A DNA stretch of 55,559 nucleotides from Saccharothrix sp. NRRL B-16348 (GTDB taxonomy: Bacteria; Actinomycetota; Actinomycetes; Mycobacteriales; Pseudonocardiaceae): contig NZ_LGED01000225.1 of assembly GCF_001280085.1 (NCBI RefSeq), forward strand, positions 1 to 55,559, in the 5' to 3' direction. Below, one piece after another: positions 15,220 to 24,346 of the stretch (position 1 is the first letter of the stretch; each line of letters opens with the position of its first letter). The position numbers were made by a program, and so were the translations under genes. The notes beneath the pieces were generated by a model. That model ran no database searches. It saw only the letters and a list, made by a program, of their open reading frames with translations, and was not told the origin of the DNA.

Positions 15220-18200
15220 ATGATCTACAGACGTGCTCTGCTCGCCGCGGTGGTCGCCGCGGGCGTGGTGGTGCCGGTGGTGAACGCGCCCGGCGCTGTC
15301 GCGGCGCCCCGCGCGGTCACACCCGAGGGTCCGACGGTGACGTTGCTGACCGGGGACGTGGTCACCGTCGGCGGCCCGGACGGTGCGAAGGTGCGTCCGG
15401 CCGAGGGCCGCGAACACCTCACGTTCCACATCCGCACGGACGTGGACGGCGACACCCACGTGATCCCCGAGGACGCGGCGTTCCTGCTGGCACGGGGGAA
15501 GCTCGACCCGCGGCTGTTCGACGTCACCGAGCTGGCGCGCACCGGCTACGACGACGCGTCACGGGACCGGCTGCCGCTGATCGTGGAGCACACCGGCGCC
15601 ACCACGGGCGCGGCGGGCGCCCGCGTCAGCCGCGAGCTGCCGGCCATGGGCGCCGCCGCGGTCTCGGTCGAGCGGTCGCCCGCCTACTGGGCCACCGCCC
15701 GGCAGGCCGAGCGGGTCTGGCTCGACGGGCCGGTCCGCGCGAGCCTCGACCAGTCGGTGCCGCGGATCGGCGCGCCGGACGCGTGGGCCGCCGGCCACAC
15801 CGGGCAGGGCACGACGGTCGCCGTGCTGGACACCGGGATCGACGGCACGCACCCGGACCTGGCGGACGCGGTCGTGGGCGAGCGGAACTTCACCGACAGC
15901 GACACCGCCGACGACCGGCAGGGGCACGGCACGCACGTCGCCTCCACCATCACCGGCGACGGCGCGCGGCACCGGGGCGTGGCGCCGGACGCCAAGCTGC
16001 TCAACGGGAAGGTCCTGAACGACTACGGCAGCGGCCAGGAGTCCTGGATCATCGCGGGCATGGAGTGGGCCGCGAGCAGCGGCGCCGACGTGGTCAACCT
16101 GAGCCTCGGCAGCACCTCGCCGAGCGACGGCACCGACCCGATGTCGCGGGCGCTCGACCGGATCACGGCCGAGACCGGCGTGCTGTTCGTGGTCGCCGCG
16201 GGCAACGACGGCCCGACCGCCGGGACGATCGGCAGCCCCGGCGCGGCCGACGCCGCGCTGACCGTCGGCGCGGTCGACCGGGACGACCGGCTCGCCGACT
16301 TCTCCGGCCGCGGTCCGCGCCTGCGCGACGGCGCGGTCAAGCCCGAGATCACGGCTCCGGGCGTGGGCATCGTCGCGGCCAAGGCGAAGAACGGCCACAT
16401 CGGCACCCCGGCCGGTGACGGGTACGTCGCCCTGTCCGGCACGTCGATGGCCACCCCGCACGTGGCGGGCGCCGCCGCCGTCCTCGCCGGGCAGCACCCC
16501 GACTGGACCGCGGTACAGCTCAAGGCGGGGCTCGTCGGCAGCGCCCGGCCGAACGACGCGTCGACGGTCGCGGAACAGGGCGCGGGCCGGGTCGACGTCG
16601 CCGCCGCCACCACGGCCGCGGTGTCCGCGTCGCCGGCGAGCATCACCAACGGCATCGCCCAATGGCCGCACGACGACGACCAGCCGATCGCGACGACCCT
16701 GACCTACACCAACACCGGGGCCGAGCCGGTCACGCTCGACCTCACGACCAGCGGGGCGCCGTTCACGGTCGCGCCCGCCCGGCTGACGGTGCCCGCCGGC
16801 GGCCAGGCCGCCGCGACCGTCACGACGGACACGAAAAGCGACTCGGCCGAACGCGTCCACAGTGGACTGGTCACGGCCACCGGCGGCGGGCGGTCGGTGC
16901 GCACGCCGATCTCGGTCAACCGCGAACCGGAGAGCTACGACGTGACCCTGAAGTTCGTCGGCTTCGACGGCCTGCCGACCGACCTGTACACGGCGCGGCT
17001 CATCGACCTCGCCAACCCCCGGGAGATCCCGCTGTACGACTCGTCCGGCACGGTGCGGATGCGGCTGCCGAAGGGCGAGTACTACTTCGACGCCACCGTC
17101 GCGCTCCCGATCCCGGAGCTGCGCGACTTCCGCACCGCCGAGTTCGTCGAGCCGGCGCTGGCCCTGACCCGGGACGTCGAACTCGTCCTCGACGCGCGCG
17201 AGGCCAAGCCGGTCGGCTTCGACCTGGACAACCCGAACGCCAAGCCCGGCACCGGGAAGGTCGTGTTCGAGCGCAGGACCGCGTGGGGCGGCATCCGGGT
17301 GACGCAGTACCTGATGAGCATCGGCGGTCCCGAGCTCGGCGCGGTGAAACCGGCCACCACCAGCAGCGACGCGTTCACGTTCACCGTGGAGCAGCGCCTG
17401 GCCGAGCGGACCGGCGAGTCGTTCACCGGCTCGTCCCTGTACCACGTGCGGCACACGGAGAAGGGCACCGTGCCGCCGACGCTGCGGTGGCGCTACCGGG
17501 ACCAGCAGTTCGCGAAGGTGCGCTCGGAGCACGCGGTGGCCACGCCCGGCACGACCGGTCTCCGGGAGTGGTTCCTCCCCGTCCGGCTGCCGGGCGTGCT
17601 GACCGAGTACTACACGCCGGGCGTGCCGTGGGACGGCGAGTTCACCGAGCTGACCGAGGCGTCGGGCGAGGCGGTGTCGAGCGCGTACCAGGTCGAGCCG
17701 AGGAGCTTCCCGCTCGACCGCACGACCGCGGAACGCTGGAACGTCGGCGTCTTCGGCCCGTCGCTGCCGCGCGGCCTGCACACCCCGGCCGACTTCGCCG
17801 CCCGCCTCGGCGACCGCTTCAGCTTCTCGCTGTCGCTCGCCGCGGACCAGGGCCGGGGCCGGATGCACTCCGACTTCGGCGCGACGGGCACCACGGCGCT
17901 CCTGCGGAACGGCGAGCTGGTCGGTGAGCACCCGTACGGCGGACGCGGCTGGTTCGACGCCGTGCCGGAGCGGGCGCAGTACACCCTGCGCACCACCACG
18001 ACCCGGCCGGCGGCCCGGCTGTCCACCGCGATCAGCGCCGAGTGGACGTTCACGTCGGAGCACAGCGGCGAGGACCCGGCCGTGCTGCCGCTCCTGGCGG
18101 TGCGGTTCGCGCCGAACCTCGACGGCCGGAACGCGGCGCCGGCGGGCCGGGTGTTCACGATCCCGGTGTACGCGCAGCGCAACGGGGGCGGCGCGGTCGG

Positions 18201-18405
18201 CCGGGTGTCGACGCCGGTCGTCGAGGTGTCGTACGACGACGGCGCGACGTGGCGGCCGGCGGCGGTGCAGCCTGATCGCGACGGCTGGCGGGCGATCGTC
18301 GCCCACCCGGTGGGTGCGGCGTTCGTGTCGCTGCGGTCGAGCATCACCGACGCCGGCGGCAACAGCCAGCGCCAGACGATCACCAGGGCGTACGCGCTGA
18401 AGTAG
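15220..18405 (+). CDS. Large secreted S8 family subtilisin-like serine peptidase
   Basis: A 1061-residue exported protease with an ATG at 15220 just after GGAGGG. The signal peptide (MIYRRALLAAVVAAGVVVPV) is cleaved near AVAA at about residue 30. A propeptide-like region runs to about residue 190. The S8 catalytic domain follows, with Asp204 (VAVLDTGIDGTHPD), His236 (GHGTHVAS), the oxyanion Asn329 (AAGNDGPT) and Ser409 (LSGTSMATPHVAGAA). All four are present, so it should be active. After about residue 450 come beta-sandwich domains (an IATTLTYTNTG/FTVAPARLTVPAGG fibronectin-like unit and further strands) ending YDDGATWRPAA. It degrades extracellular protein; specificity is unknown. A strong hairpin ends the transcript. 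Confidence 0.93.
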   Translation: MIYRRALLAAVVAAGVVVPVVNAPGAVAAPRAVTPEGPTVTLLTGDVVTVGGPDGAKVRPAEGREHLTFHIRTDVDGDTHVIPEDAAFLLARGKLDPRLFDVTELARTGYDDASRDRLPLIVEHTGATTGAAGARVSRELPAMGAAAVSVERSPAYWATARQAERVWLDGPVRASLDQSVPRIGAPDAWAAGHTGQGTTVAVLDTGIDGTHPDLADAVVGERNFTDSDTADDRQGHGTHVASTITGDGARHRGVAPDAKLLNGKVLNDYGSGQESWIIAGMEWAASSGADVVNLSLGSTSPSDGTDPMSRALDRITAETGVLFVVAAGNDGPTAGTIGSPGAADAALTVGAVDRDDRLADFSGRGPRLRDGAVKPEITAPGVGIVAAKAKNGHIGTPAGDGYVALSGTSMATPHVAGAAAVLAGQHPDWTAVQLKAGLVGSARPNDASTVAEQGAGRVDVAAATTAAVSASPASITNGIAQWPHDDDQPIATTLTYTNTGAEPVTLDLTTSGAPFTVAPARLTVPAGGQAAATVTTDTKSDSAERVHSGLVTATGGGRSVRTPISVNREPESYDVTLKFVGFDGLPTDLYTARLIDLANPREIPLYDSSGTVRMRLPKGEYYFDATVALPIPELRDFRTAEFVEPALALTRDVELVLDAREAKPVGFDLDNPNAKPGTGKVVFERRTAWGGIRVTQYLMSIGGPELGAVKPATTSSDAFTFTVEQRLAERTGESFTGSSLYHVRHTEKGTVPPTLRWRYRDQQFAKVRSEHAVATPGTTGLREWFLPVRLPGVLTEYYTPGVPWDGEFTELTEASGEAVSSAYQVEPRSFPLDRTTAERWNVGVFGPSLPRGLHTPADFAARLGDRFSFSLSLAADQGRGRMHSDFGATGTTALLRNGELVGEHPYGGRGWFDAVPERAQYTLRTTTTRPAARLSTAISAEWTFTSEHSGEDPAVLPLLAVRFAPNLDGRNAAPAGRVFTIPVYAQRNGGGAVGRVSTPVVEVSYDDGATWRPAAVQPDRDGWRAIVAHPVGAAFVSLRSSITDAGGNSQRQTITRAYALK

Positions 18406-18418
18406 GCCGACGGTGGCG

Positions 18419-18453
18419 GGCCGGCGCCGGTGTCCGGGGACACCGCGCCGGCC
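18419..18453 (+). terminator. Hairpin terminator after subtilase gene
   Basis: A 16-bp stem with one bulged C (18419-18435 with 18438-18453) and a 2-base loop lies 13 bases after the stop codon. It has no T-tract. Confidence 0.75.
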
Positions 18454-18564
18454 GGCCGCCGAACGGGGGCGGTTCGACGTCGGTTCGGCGGATCCACCTT
18501 GCGCATCGCGCACGATTTCGCCGGGAAAACGCCAAGTTGCGGCGGGCGGACGAGCGGGTCGCAC

Positions 18565-18581
18565 TAGGGTTGATCATCGTG
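18565..18581 (+). promoter_or_regulatory. TAGGGT -10 box and leaderless GTG start
   Basis: TAGGGT (18565-18570) fits the actinomycete -10 consensus TANNNT. Exactly 8 bases later comes GTG (18579), so the transcript probably starts on or next to the start codon. There is no Shine-Dalgarno sequence. The same arrangement precedes the DUF4241 gene at 21039. Confidence 0.6.
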
Positions 18582-21008
18582 ATGCCCCAGTCGCAGGTGC
18601 CCGGGTACAGGGTGGTCGACCTGGTGGGCCGCGGCGGGTTCGCCGTCGTGTACCGGGCCGTGCAGGTGAGCGTGGACCGCGAGGTCGCGATCAAGATCGA
18701 CAGCCGGATGGTGCTCGACGAGAACGACCGCCGCCGGTTCCTCCGCGAGGCGAGAGCGGCCGGACGGCTGTCCGGGCACCCGAACGTGGTGGACCTCTAC
18801 GACGCGGGCGTGCTCACCGACGGGCGGCCCTACCTGGTGATGGAGCTGTGCACCGGTGGGTCGTTGCTCGACCGGCTGCGCACCGGGGGCGCGCTGCCGG
18901 CGCACGAGGCGTGCGGGATGGCGGTGAAGGTCGCCGACGCGTTGGCCGCCGCCCACGACGCGGGCGTGCTGCACCGGGACATCAAACCGGCCAACATCCT
19001 GGTCAACCGGTACGGGGTGTGCGGGCTGGCCGACTTCGGGCTCGCCGCGCTGGCCGAGCCGGGGCGGGAGTCCTCGGCGAGCCTGACCGCGTTGACCCCG
19101 GCCTACGCGGCGCCGGAGGCGTTCCGGCAGGAAACGCCCACCGAGCGGGCCGACATCTACGCGCTGGGGGCCACGCTCTACGCGCTGTTATCCGGCCGGC
19201 CGCCCCGGTTCCCGCGGTTGGGCGAGCCGAACCTGGCCGAGATCATCCGGCTGCACGACCAGCCGCTGCCGGGCATCAGCGGTGTCCCGGACGAGGTGAT
19301 GGCGGTGCTGGCCAAGGCGCTGGCGGTCGACCCGGCGCACCGCTACGGCTCAGCGACGGAGTTCCGCGACGCGCTGGCCGCCTTGGACCTCGCACCCGCC
19401 CCGCCGGTCGTGTCCGCCGAACCGCCACCGGCCGCCACCACCGTTCCACCTCCCGTCGTTCTCCCCGCCGCCGTCCCTGCCGCAGCCGTCCCGCCCGCCG
19501 CTGTCCCGCCCGCCGCCGTCCCGCCTGACACTGGGGACGACAGCGGCGGAGACAGCGTGGCCGAGGACGAGACTCCCGCATCCGAGACAGGCGCGTCCGA
19601 GACAGGCGCGTCCGAGGCTCCCGCGTCCGAGACAGCCGAGGACGGCACGGACCCGGAACCCACCACCGTCACCGACACCGGGCCGACGCCCGACACCGCG
19701 ACCGAGGCAGTGCCCCAGGAAGCCCCGGCCGGCCCGACGAGGTCGTTCGGGTTCGGGCCCAAGCGCGACGAGGCCCTCACCCTGGGTCGGGCCGTCGCAC
19801 CCGCCGACGCCGATCCCGCCGAAGAGGCGACGACGCACGTCGAGCCCGAGCCCGAGCCGGTGGAGGTGGCCGGCGACAGGCGCGATCGACGGGCCCGACG
19901 GCTGGCGGGCAACGCCGGGCGTGGCGCGATCGCCCTGGTCGCGGCCGTGGTGCTGGTGGCCGCCGGCATCACGTGGGTGGTGCTGACCGGCATCGGCGAC
20001 GACGTGAAGGCGGGCGACGTGCTCAACGTGCCGGGCAGCCCGGACGCGGCCGACGGTGCCACCGACATCCTGCTGGTCGGCAACGACAGCCGCACCGACG
20101 CCGAAGGCCGACCGCTGCCGGACGACGTGCTCAAACAGCTGCGCACCGAGCAGAAGTCCGGCGTCTCCACCGACACCCTCGTGCTGATCCGCGTGCCGGA
20201 CGGAGGCGGCCGTGCCGCCGCGGTGTCCCTCCCGCGCGACATCCGGGTGCCGATCCCGGACGCCCCGGACGGGCCGGTCAACAGCGCGTACGGCGTGGCC
20301 AGGCAGCGGGAGGAGACCGCGTTGCGCGGCGCGGGCGTCACCGACGAACGGCGGCTGGCCCGCGAGTCCGACGACGCCGGCCGCAAGGTGCTCGTGCAGG
20401 TCGTGCAGCAGCTGACCGGGGTCAGGGTCGACCGGTACGCCGAGCTGAACCTCTACGGCTTCTACCTGATCAGCGAGGTGATCGGGGGCGTGGAGGTGTG
20501 CCTGAAGGCGGACGCGGTCGATCCGGGCTCGGGCGCGGACTTCAAGGCGGGGCCGCAGTCGATCTCCGGTGGCGACGCGCTGTCGTTCGTCCGCCAGCGG
20601 GGCGGGTTGCCGCGCGGTGAACTCGACCGCATCGCCCGGCAGCAGGCGTTCATGGAGGGGCTGGTGGACAAGGTGCTGTCCAGCGAGACCCTGACCGACC
20701 CGGCGACCGTCACCCGGCTCACCGACACGTTGCGGCGCACGGTGGTCATCGACGCGGAGTGGGACATCCTCGACTTCGCCCAGCGGATGCGGGAGTTGGC
20801 GGCGGGCAACGTCGAGTTCCTCACCGCGCCGGTGACCGTCACACCGGACGGGACGACCAGCGTCGACCCGGCCGGGCTGCGCGCGTTCGTCGGCGGGCTG
20901 GCCGGTGGCGCGCCGACGACTTCGGCGACGGCCGCCGGGGCGGAGCGCTCTTCAGGAACGGTGGTGCCGGTGGGTTTCGTGCGGCGTGCGCCCACGTGCG
21001 TCAACTGA
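18579..21008 (+). CDS. Serine/threonine protein kinase fused to a LytR-CpsA-Psr (LCP) domain
   Basis: An 809-residue membrane protein with a rare architecture. Residues 10-270 are a complete Hanks kinase: Gly loop GRGGFAVVY, Lys39 (VAIKI), HRDIKPAN with Asp134, ADFG with Asp152, and YAAPEAF. A Pro/Ala/Glu/Thr-rich linker (about 280-440, including VPPAAVPPAAVPP and ETGASETGASE repeats) leads to basic residues and one TM helix (AIALVAAVVLVAAGITWVVL, about 450-470), so the kinase is cytoplasmic and the C-terminus external. The external part is an LCP domain: TDILLVGNDSRTD, TDTLVLIRV, VSLPRDIRVPIP, and RQRGGLPRGELDRIARQQ with the expected Arg residues. LCP enzymes attach glycopolymers to peptidoglycan. 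The fusion suggests kinase signalling tied to wall-polymer ligation (inference). The GTG 18579 start is leaderless; ATG 18582 is the alternative. Confidence 0.88.
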   Translation: MMPQSQVPGYRVVDLVGRGGFAVVYRAVQVSVDREVAIKIDSRMVLDENDRRRFLREARAAGRLSGHPNVVDLYDAGVLTDGRPYLVMELCTGGSLLDRLRTGGALPAHEACGMAVKVADALAAAHDAGVLHRDIKPANILVNRYGVCGLADFGLAALAEPGRESSASLTALTPAYAAPEAFRQETPTERADIYALGATLYALLSGRPPRFPRLGEPNLAEIIRLHDQPLPGISGVPDEVMAVLAKALAVDPAHRYGSATEFRDALAALDLAPAPPVVSAEPPPAATTVPPPVVLPAAVPAAAVPPAAVPPAAVPPDTGDDSGGDSVAEDETPASETGASETGASEAPASETAEDGTDPEPTTVTDTGPTPDTATEAVPQEAPAGPTRSFGFGPKRDEALTLGRAVAPADADPAEEATTHVEPEPEPVEVAGDRRDRRARRLAGNAGRGAIALVAAVVLVAAGITWVVLTGIGDDVKAGDVLNVPGSPDAADGATDILLVGNDSRTDAEGRPLPDDVLKQLRTEQKSGVSTDTLVLIRVPDGGGRAAAVSLPRDIRVPIPDAPDGPVNSAYGVARQREETALRGAGVTDERRLARESDDAGRKVLVQVVQQLTGVRVDRYAELNLYGFYLISEVIGGVEVCLKADAVDPGSGADFKAGPQSISGGDALSFVRQRGGLPRGELDRIARQQAFMEGLVDKVLSSETLTDPATVTRLTDTLRRTVVIDAEWDILDFAQRMRELAAGNVEFLTAPVTVTPDGTTSVDPAGLRAFVGGLAGGAPTTSATAAGAERSSGTVVPVGFVRRAPTCVN

Positions 21009-21024
21009 CGCCGTCCGTCTCCAG

Positions 21025-21041
21025 TAGGGTCGCGACCCGTG
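21025..21041 (+). promoter_or_regulatory. TAGGGT -10 box and leaderless GTG start (second copy)
   Basis: TAGGGT (21025-21030) lies 8 bases before GTG (21039), the same spacing as upstream of the kinase-LCP gene. There is no ribosome-binding site. It gives the downstream gene its own leaderless promoter although it starts only 30 bases after the kinase-LCP stop. Confidence 0.6.
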
Positions 21042-22412
21042 AACCCGTCGGCTCAGGGCGACGAGACGGCCACGCGTCTCAGGCGGAGAACGGTGCTCTT
21101 GGGCGGTGCCCTCGTGGTCGTGACGGCAGGCGGGTTCCTGGCGCTGTCGAACGTCCGCAGGCCGCGCGGCACACCTGACCTGGCCAACCTGCCGGTGGCC
21201 GACGTCCCCGACCCCACGGACGAGCCGGTCGAGGTCGTCTACTGCGCGGGATGGGACTCCGCCGCGCGTGCCCCGGTGTCGCCGATGGCGGAGTCGGTCG
21301 CACGCGCCCAGGACGCCGCTGGCGGCCAGTACGCCGTGGTGCTGCTCGTCGGCGGGGTGGCGCGGGCCGTCGTGGAGGTGTGCTGGGCGGACCACCACGC
21401 CGAGCTGTGGCACGTCGACGACGCCGGTCGCCGGTACCGGGGCGTCGCGTACCGGCGTTGGCCGGACGGGCGGTTGCGCCTGTTCGAGGTCCGCAGCTGG
21501 AACTACGCCGGGCCGGACACCGCGGAGTTCGACGGCGACGGGCCGACGTTCCGGGCCAGGGTGCGCCGCGACCCGACCGCGGCGATCGGGTCGATCGGCA
21601 TCACGGCCGTGCAGTCCGACGGCAGCACCCTCCAGACCAAGCGGGACTGGCCGAACTGGCCGGAACGCGCACAGCCGCCGGAGGACGTCGCCACGCCCGC
21701 GGTCGACGGCTGGCCCGCGCTCGCCGGGATGACCGGCCCCGCGACCGTCCGCTCCGCCCCCGCGACCGTCCCCACCGACTTCCCGTGGCGCCCACCCCGG
21801 CCGCTGCGGCCGCGTCACATCGCCGAGACCGTCACCGAGGGCGCGCGGTTCCGGGCGTCGGACGGCCGTGCCCTGACGATCCAGCGGATCCCCGCCGGCA
21901 CGATCCGGCTGCCCAGCGGCAAGCTGGTCGTCGCCGACCCCGGCTGGCTCGACGCCGACTCCACCCCGCTGGCCGCCACGGTGCCGCCAGGCGAGTACCG
22001 GGTCGACGTCTTCCAGGTGACGGCGAACGAGCCGCGCACCGCCATGACCGCCGCGTGCCGGGTGACCATCACGGACGAGCCCATCACCTCGTGGCACCTG
22101 GCGTTGCGCGACGGCGACCACGAACTGGCGCTGGGCGACGGCGAGTTCTTCGGCAACCCGATCGACTCGGCCACCCTCTGCCTGGTCGACCACACGGGCG
22201 CGACGGCCTACCAGGAAGCCGAGATCGAGGCCGTCATGAGCAACGCGGACACCTACCGCACCCTGTCCTCGACGACCACCGATCTGATCATCGTGCCGGG
22301 CTGGAGCGACGGCGCGAACCCCGTGTGGCTCGGCCGAACCGCGGACGGCGCCCTCGGCTGCTACGTCCTGGACTTCCTCACCCCCGACCTGGCCACCGCC
22401 GAACCCGACTGA
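21039..22412 (+). CDS. Membrane-anchored protein with C-terminal DUF4241 domain
   Basis: A 457-residue protein with a GTG start at 21039 in a leaderless context. The N-terminus has RLRRRTVLLGGALVVVTAGG, a twin-Arg-like or signal-anchor sequence (about residues 14-38), so the body is probably external. Residues about 60-200 form a region I do not recognise (VEVVYCAGWDS; AVVLLVGGVARAVVEVCW). Residues about 285-450 match DUF4241: LPSGKLVVADPGWLDAD, PPGEYRVDVFQV, RVTITDEPITSWHLALRDGD, GEFFGNPIDSATLCLVDH. DUF4241 has no known biochemical function and is often linked to immunity or toxin-related loci. It starts 30 bases after the kinase-LCP gene, which suggests a functional pair. Confidence 0.7.
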   Translation: MNPSAQGDETATRLRRRTVLLGGALVVVTAGGFLALSNVRRPRGTPDLANLPVADVPDPTDEPVEVVYCAGWDSAARAPVSPMAESVARAQDAAGGQYAVVLLVGGVARAVVEVCWADHHAELWHVDDAGRRYRGVAYRRWPDGRLRLFEVRSWNYAGPDTAEFDGDGPTFRARVRRDPTAAIGSIGITAVQSDGSTLQTKRDWPNWPERAQPPEDVATPAVDGWPALAGMTGPATVRSAPATVPTDFPWRPPRPLRPRHIAETVTEGARFRASDGRALTIQRIPAGTIRLPSGKLVVADPGWLDADSTPLAATVPPGEYRVDVFQVTANEPRTAMTAACRVTITDEPITSWHLALRDGDHELALGDGEFFGNPIDSATLCLVDHTGATAYQEAEIEAVMSNADTYRTLSSTTTDLIIVPGWSDGANPVWLGRTADGALGCYVLDFLTPDLATAEPD

Positions 22413-22544
22413 AGCCCTGCCCTGCCACGGCGATTGCCTGCGGCAGGTTCGGTGGTTACAGTCCTCCACGGCTCCCCAGGGCTGGAGCGCTGAGTGTGGA
22501 CGTCCGCCGACCCCCTTGCCCTGCGCGGTCGGTGAGGGGTCACC

Positions 22545-23546
22545 GTGCGCGTGCGATTGTCAGAACCCGTCATCAAGGCGCAAGGCCTGGGGAAGACCTA
22601 CCAGTTCCACCGGCAGCCGCAGGGACTCGCGGGTGCGGTCCGCGGTCTCTTCCATCGCGAGGCCACGATCGTGCAGGCCGTTCGCGGGCTTGACCTGAGT
22701 GTTGGGCGTGGGGAGGTCGTCGGGCTCCTCGGGCCGAACGGAGCAGGCAAGACCACCGTCGTCAAGATGCTGTGCGGGCTCCTCGTGCCGACGACCGGGA
22801 GCCTCGAAGTGTGCGGAGAGCGGCCCGCGGATCGCTCGCACACGTTCCTGTCGCGGATTTCCGTGATCTTCGGCCAGAAGGCGATGCTGTGGTGGGACGT
22901 GTCCACCCGCGAGTCGCTCAAGATCCACCGGAGCATGTACGGGATCTCCCGTGACGACTTCCGCACGACGGTGGCGCGGCTCGGCGACCTGCTGGGCATC
23001 ACGGACGTCCTGGACACGCCGGTCCGCCACCTCTCGCTCGGGCAGCGCATGCGCTGCGAGCTGGCCTTGGCCCTGCTCCACCGGCCGACGCTGCTGTTCG
23101 CCGACGAACCGACCATCGGGCTGGACGTCCAGGCCAAGGTGACCGTGCGGAACCTCCTGCGTGACATCAACCGCACGTTCGGCACCACGATCGTGCTGAC
23201 CAGTCACGACATGAACGACGTCGAAGCGCTCACTGACCGCGTGGTCGTCGTCAAGGCCGGTCAGGCGGCCTTCGACGGCAACCTGGCCGCACTGCGCGCT
23301 CACGCCGGCATCCCCGCCGAAGTGGTGCTCACCTACCGCGACACGCCGAACCTCCCGCCGGACGTCAGCCGGAAGTCCACAAAGGACGGACCGCGCGGCA
23401 TCCGGTTGCGCCTCGGGGATCAGCCCGTCCCGGAACTGGTCCACGCGGCGGCGCGGTGGGGCGAACTCGTCGACTTCCGGATCGTCGAAGCCGGGCTCGA
23501 CGAGGTCATGTCGAAGGTGTTCAGCGAAGGCGGGGAACGTCCGTGA
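22545..23546 (+). CDS. ABC-2 type transporter ATP-binding protein
   Basis: A 333-residue ATPase of an exporter of the ABC-2/NatA type. The GTG at 22545 has GAGGGG 5 bases upstream; the GTG at 22551 is an alternative. Motifs in order: Walker A GPNGAGKT (63-70), Q-loop FGQKAMLWWD, signature LSLGQ (163-167; variant of LSGGQ), Walker B LLFADEPTIGLD (183-194) and H-loop TSHD (His about 221). The C-terminal extension is typical of the group that partners DUF990-like ABC-2 permeases. It overlaps the first permease gene by four bases (GTGA). The substrate is unknown. Confidence 0.92.
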   Translation: MRVRLSEPVIKAQGLGKTYQFHRQPQGLAGAVRGLFHREATIVQAVRGLDLSVGRGEVVGLLGPNGAGKTTVVKMLCGLLVPTTGSLEVCGERPADRSHTFLSRISVIFGQKAMLWWDVSTRESLKIHRSMYGISRDDFRTTVARLGDLLGITDVLDTPVRHLSLGQRMRCELALALLHRPTLLFADEPTIGLDVQAKVTVRNLLRDINRTFGTTIVLTSHDMNDVEALTDRVVVVKAGQAAFDGNLAALRAHAGIPAEVVLTYRDTPNLPPDVSRKSTKDGPRGIRLRLGDQPVPELVHAAARWGELVDFRIVEAGLDEVMSKVFSEGGERP

Positions 23547-24346
23547 CCCGCTCCACCGCCCTCGTGTTCCTCGCCTTGCTGCGCCAGGAAGCGCGGCTGA
23601 TCGCCCAGTACCGCTGGTGGCTGCCGGCGATGCAGGCGAGCGTCGTGACGGTCCCGCTGATCTCGCTGCTGGTCTGGCGCGGCGCCGTCGCGCACGGCGC
23701 GGAGCCGCCCGTCACCCGTGACTACCTGACGACGTACCTGGTCCTCGTCAGCGTGGTCACCACGCTGACGTCGAGCTGGACCGCCAAGTTCCTCGCCGAG
23801 AGCATCCGCTCGGGACGCCTGGACGCCTGGCTGGTCCGCCCGTGCTCCACGCACCTCGCCGCCGCGGCCAACAACGTCGCCGAGAAGGTCGCCAAGCTCG
23901 CCGTCCTGCTGCCGCTGGTCGTCGTCCTGGCGATCCCGTTCCACGACGACCTCGACCTGCCCGCGCACCCGGGTCGCTGGCTGCTGTTCGCCTGGGCGCT
24001 GGCCATGGGCGCCGCGATGACCTTCAGCCTCGACGTCGTCGTCGGCTCACTCGCGTTCTGGTGGCAGGACGTCACCGCCGTGGACCGCTTCCGGCACTTG
24101 GCCACGCTCTTCCTGTCGGGCGCGGTCGTGCCGTTGGCGGTCATGCCCGCCGACTGGGGACCGTTCCTCCGGACCCAGCCCTTCGGGTACGTCGTCGCGT
24201 TCCCGATCCGGACGCTCCTGGAACCGGACGCCGCCGACCTCCGAGCCGGAGTGGCGGCGCAGGCGGCCTGGGTCGTCCTCGCGCTCGCCGCGGCCCGCGT
24301 GGTCTGGGTCCGGGGCCTTCGCCGCTACCACGGAGCGGGCGCGTGA
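23543..24346 (+). CDS. ABC-2 family transporter permease, subunit 1
   Basis: A 267-residue integral membrane protein with about six TM helices (VVTVPLISLLVW, LVLVSVVTTLTSSW, VLLPLVVVLAIPF, FAWALAMGAAMTFSLDVVVG, ATLFLSGAVVPLAVMP, AAWVVLALAAARVVW). It matches the DUF990/ABC-2 family by layout and the motif SGAVVPLAVMPADW. The GTG at 23543 overlaps the ATPase stop as GTGA, and its own stop overlaps the next GTG the same way. It pairs with the next gene to form a heterodimeric pore. Confidence 0.88.
   Translation: MTRSTALVFLALLRQEARLIAQYRWWLPAMQASVVTVPLISLLVWRGAVAHGAEPPVTRDYLTTYLVLVSVVTTLTSSWTAKFLAESIRSGRLDAWLVRPCSTHLAAAANNVAEKVAKLAVLLPLVVVLAIPFHDDLDLPAHPGRWLLFAWALAMGAAMTFSLDVVVGSLAFWWQDVTAVDRFRHLATLFLSGAVVPLAVMPADWGPFLRTQPFGYVVAFPIRTLLEPDAADLRAGVAAQAAWVVLALAAARVVWVRGLRRYHGAGA

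Noticed and set aside
15559..18564. Long minus-strand open frame across the subtilase gene
   Set aside because: It is antisense to a protease with all catalytic residues; composition is Arg/Pro/Gly-rich chance sequence with no start signal.
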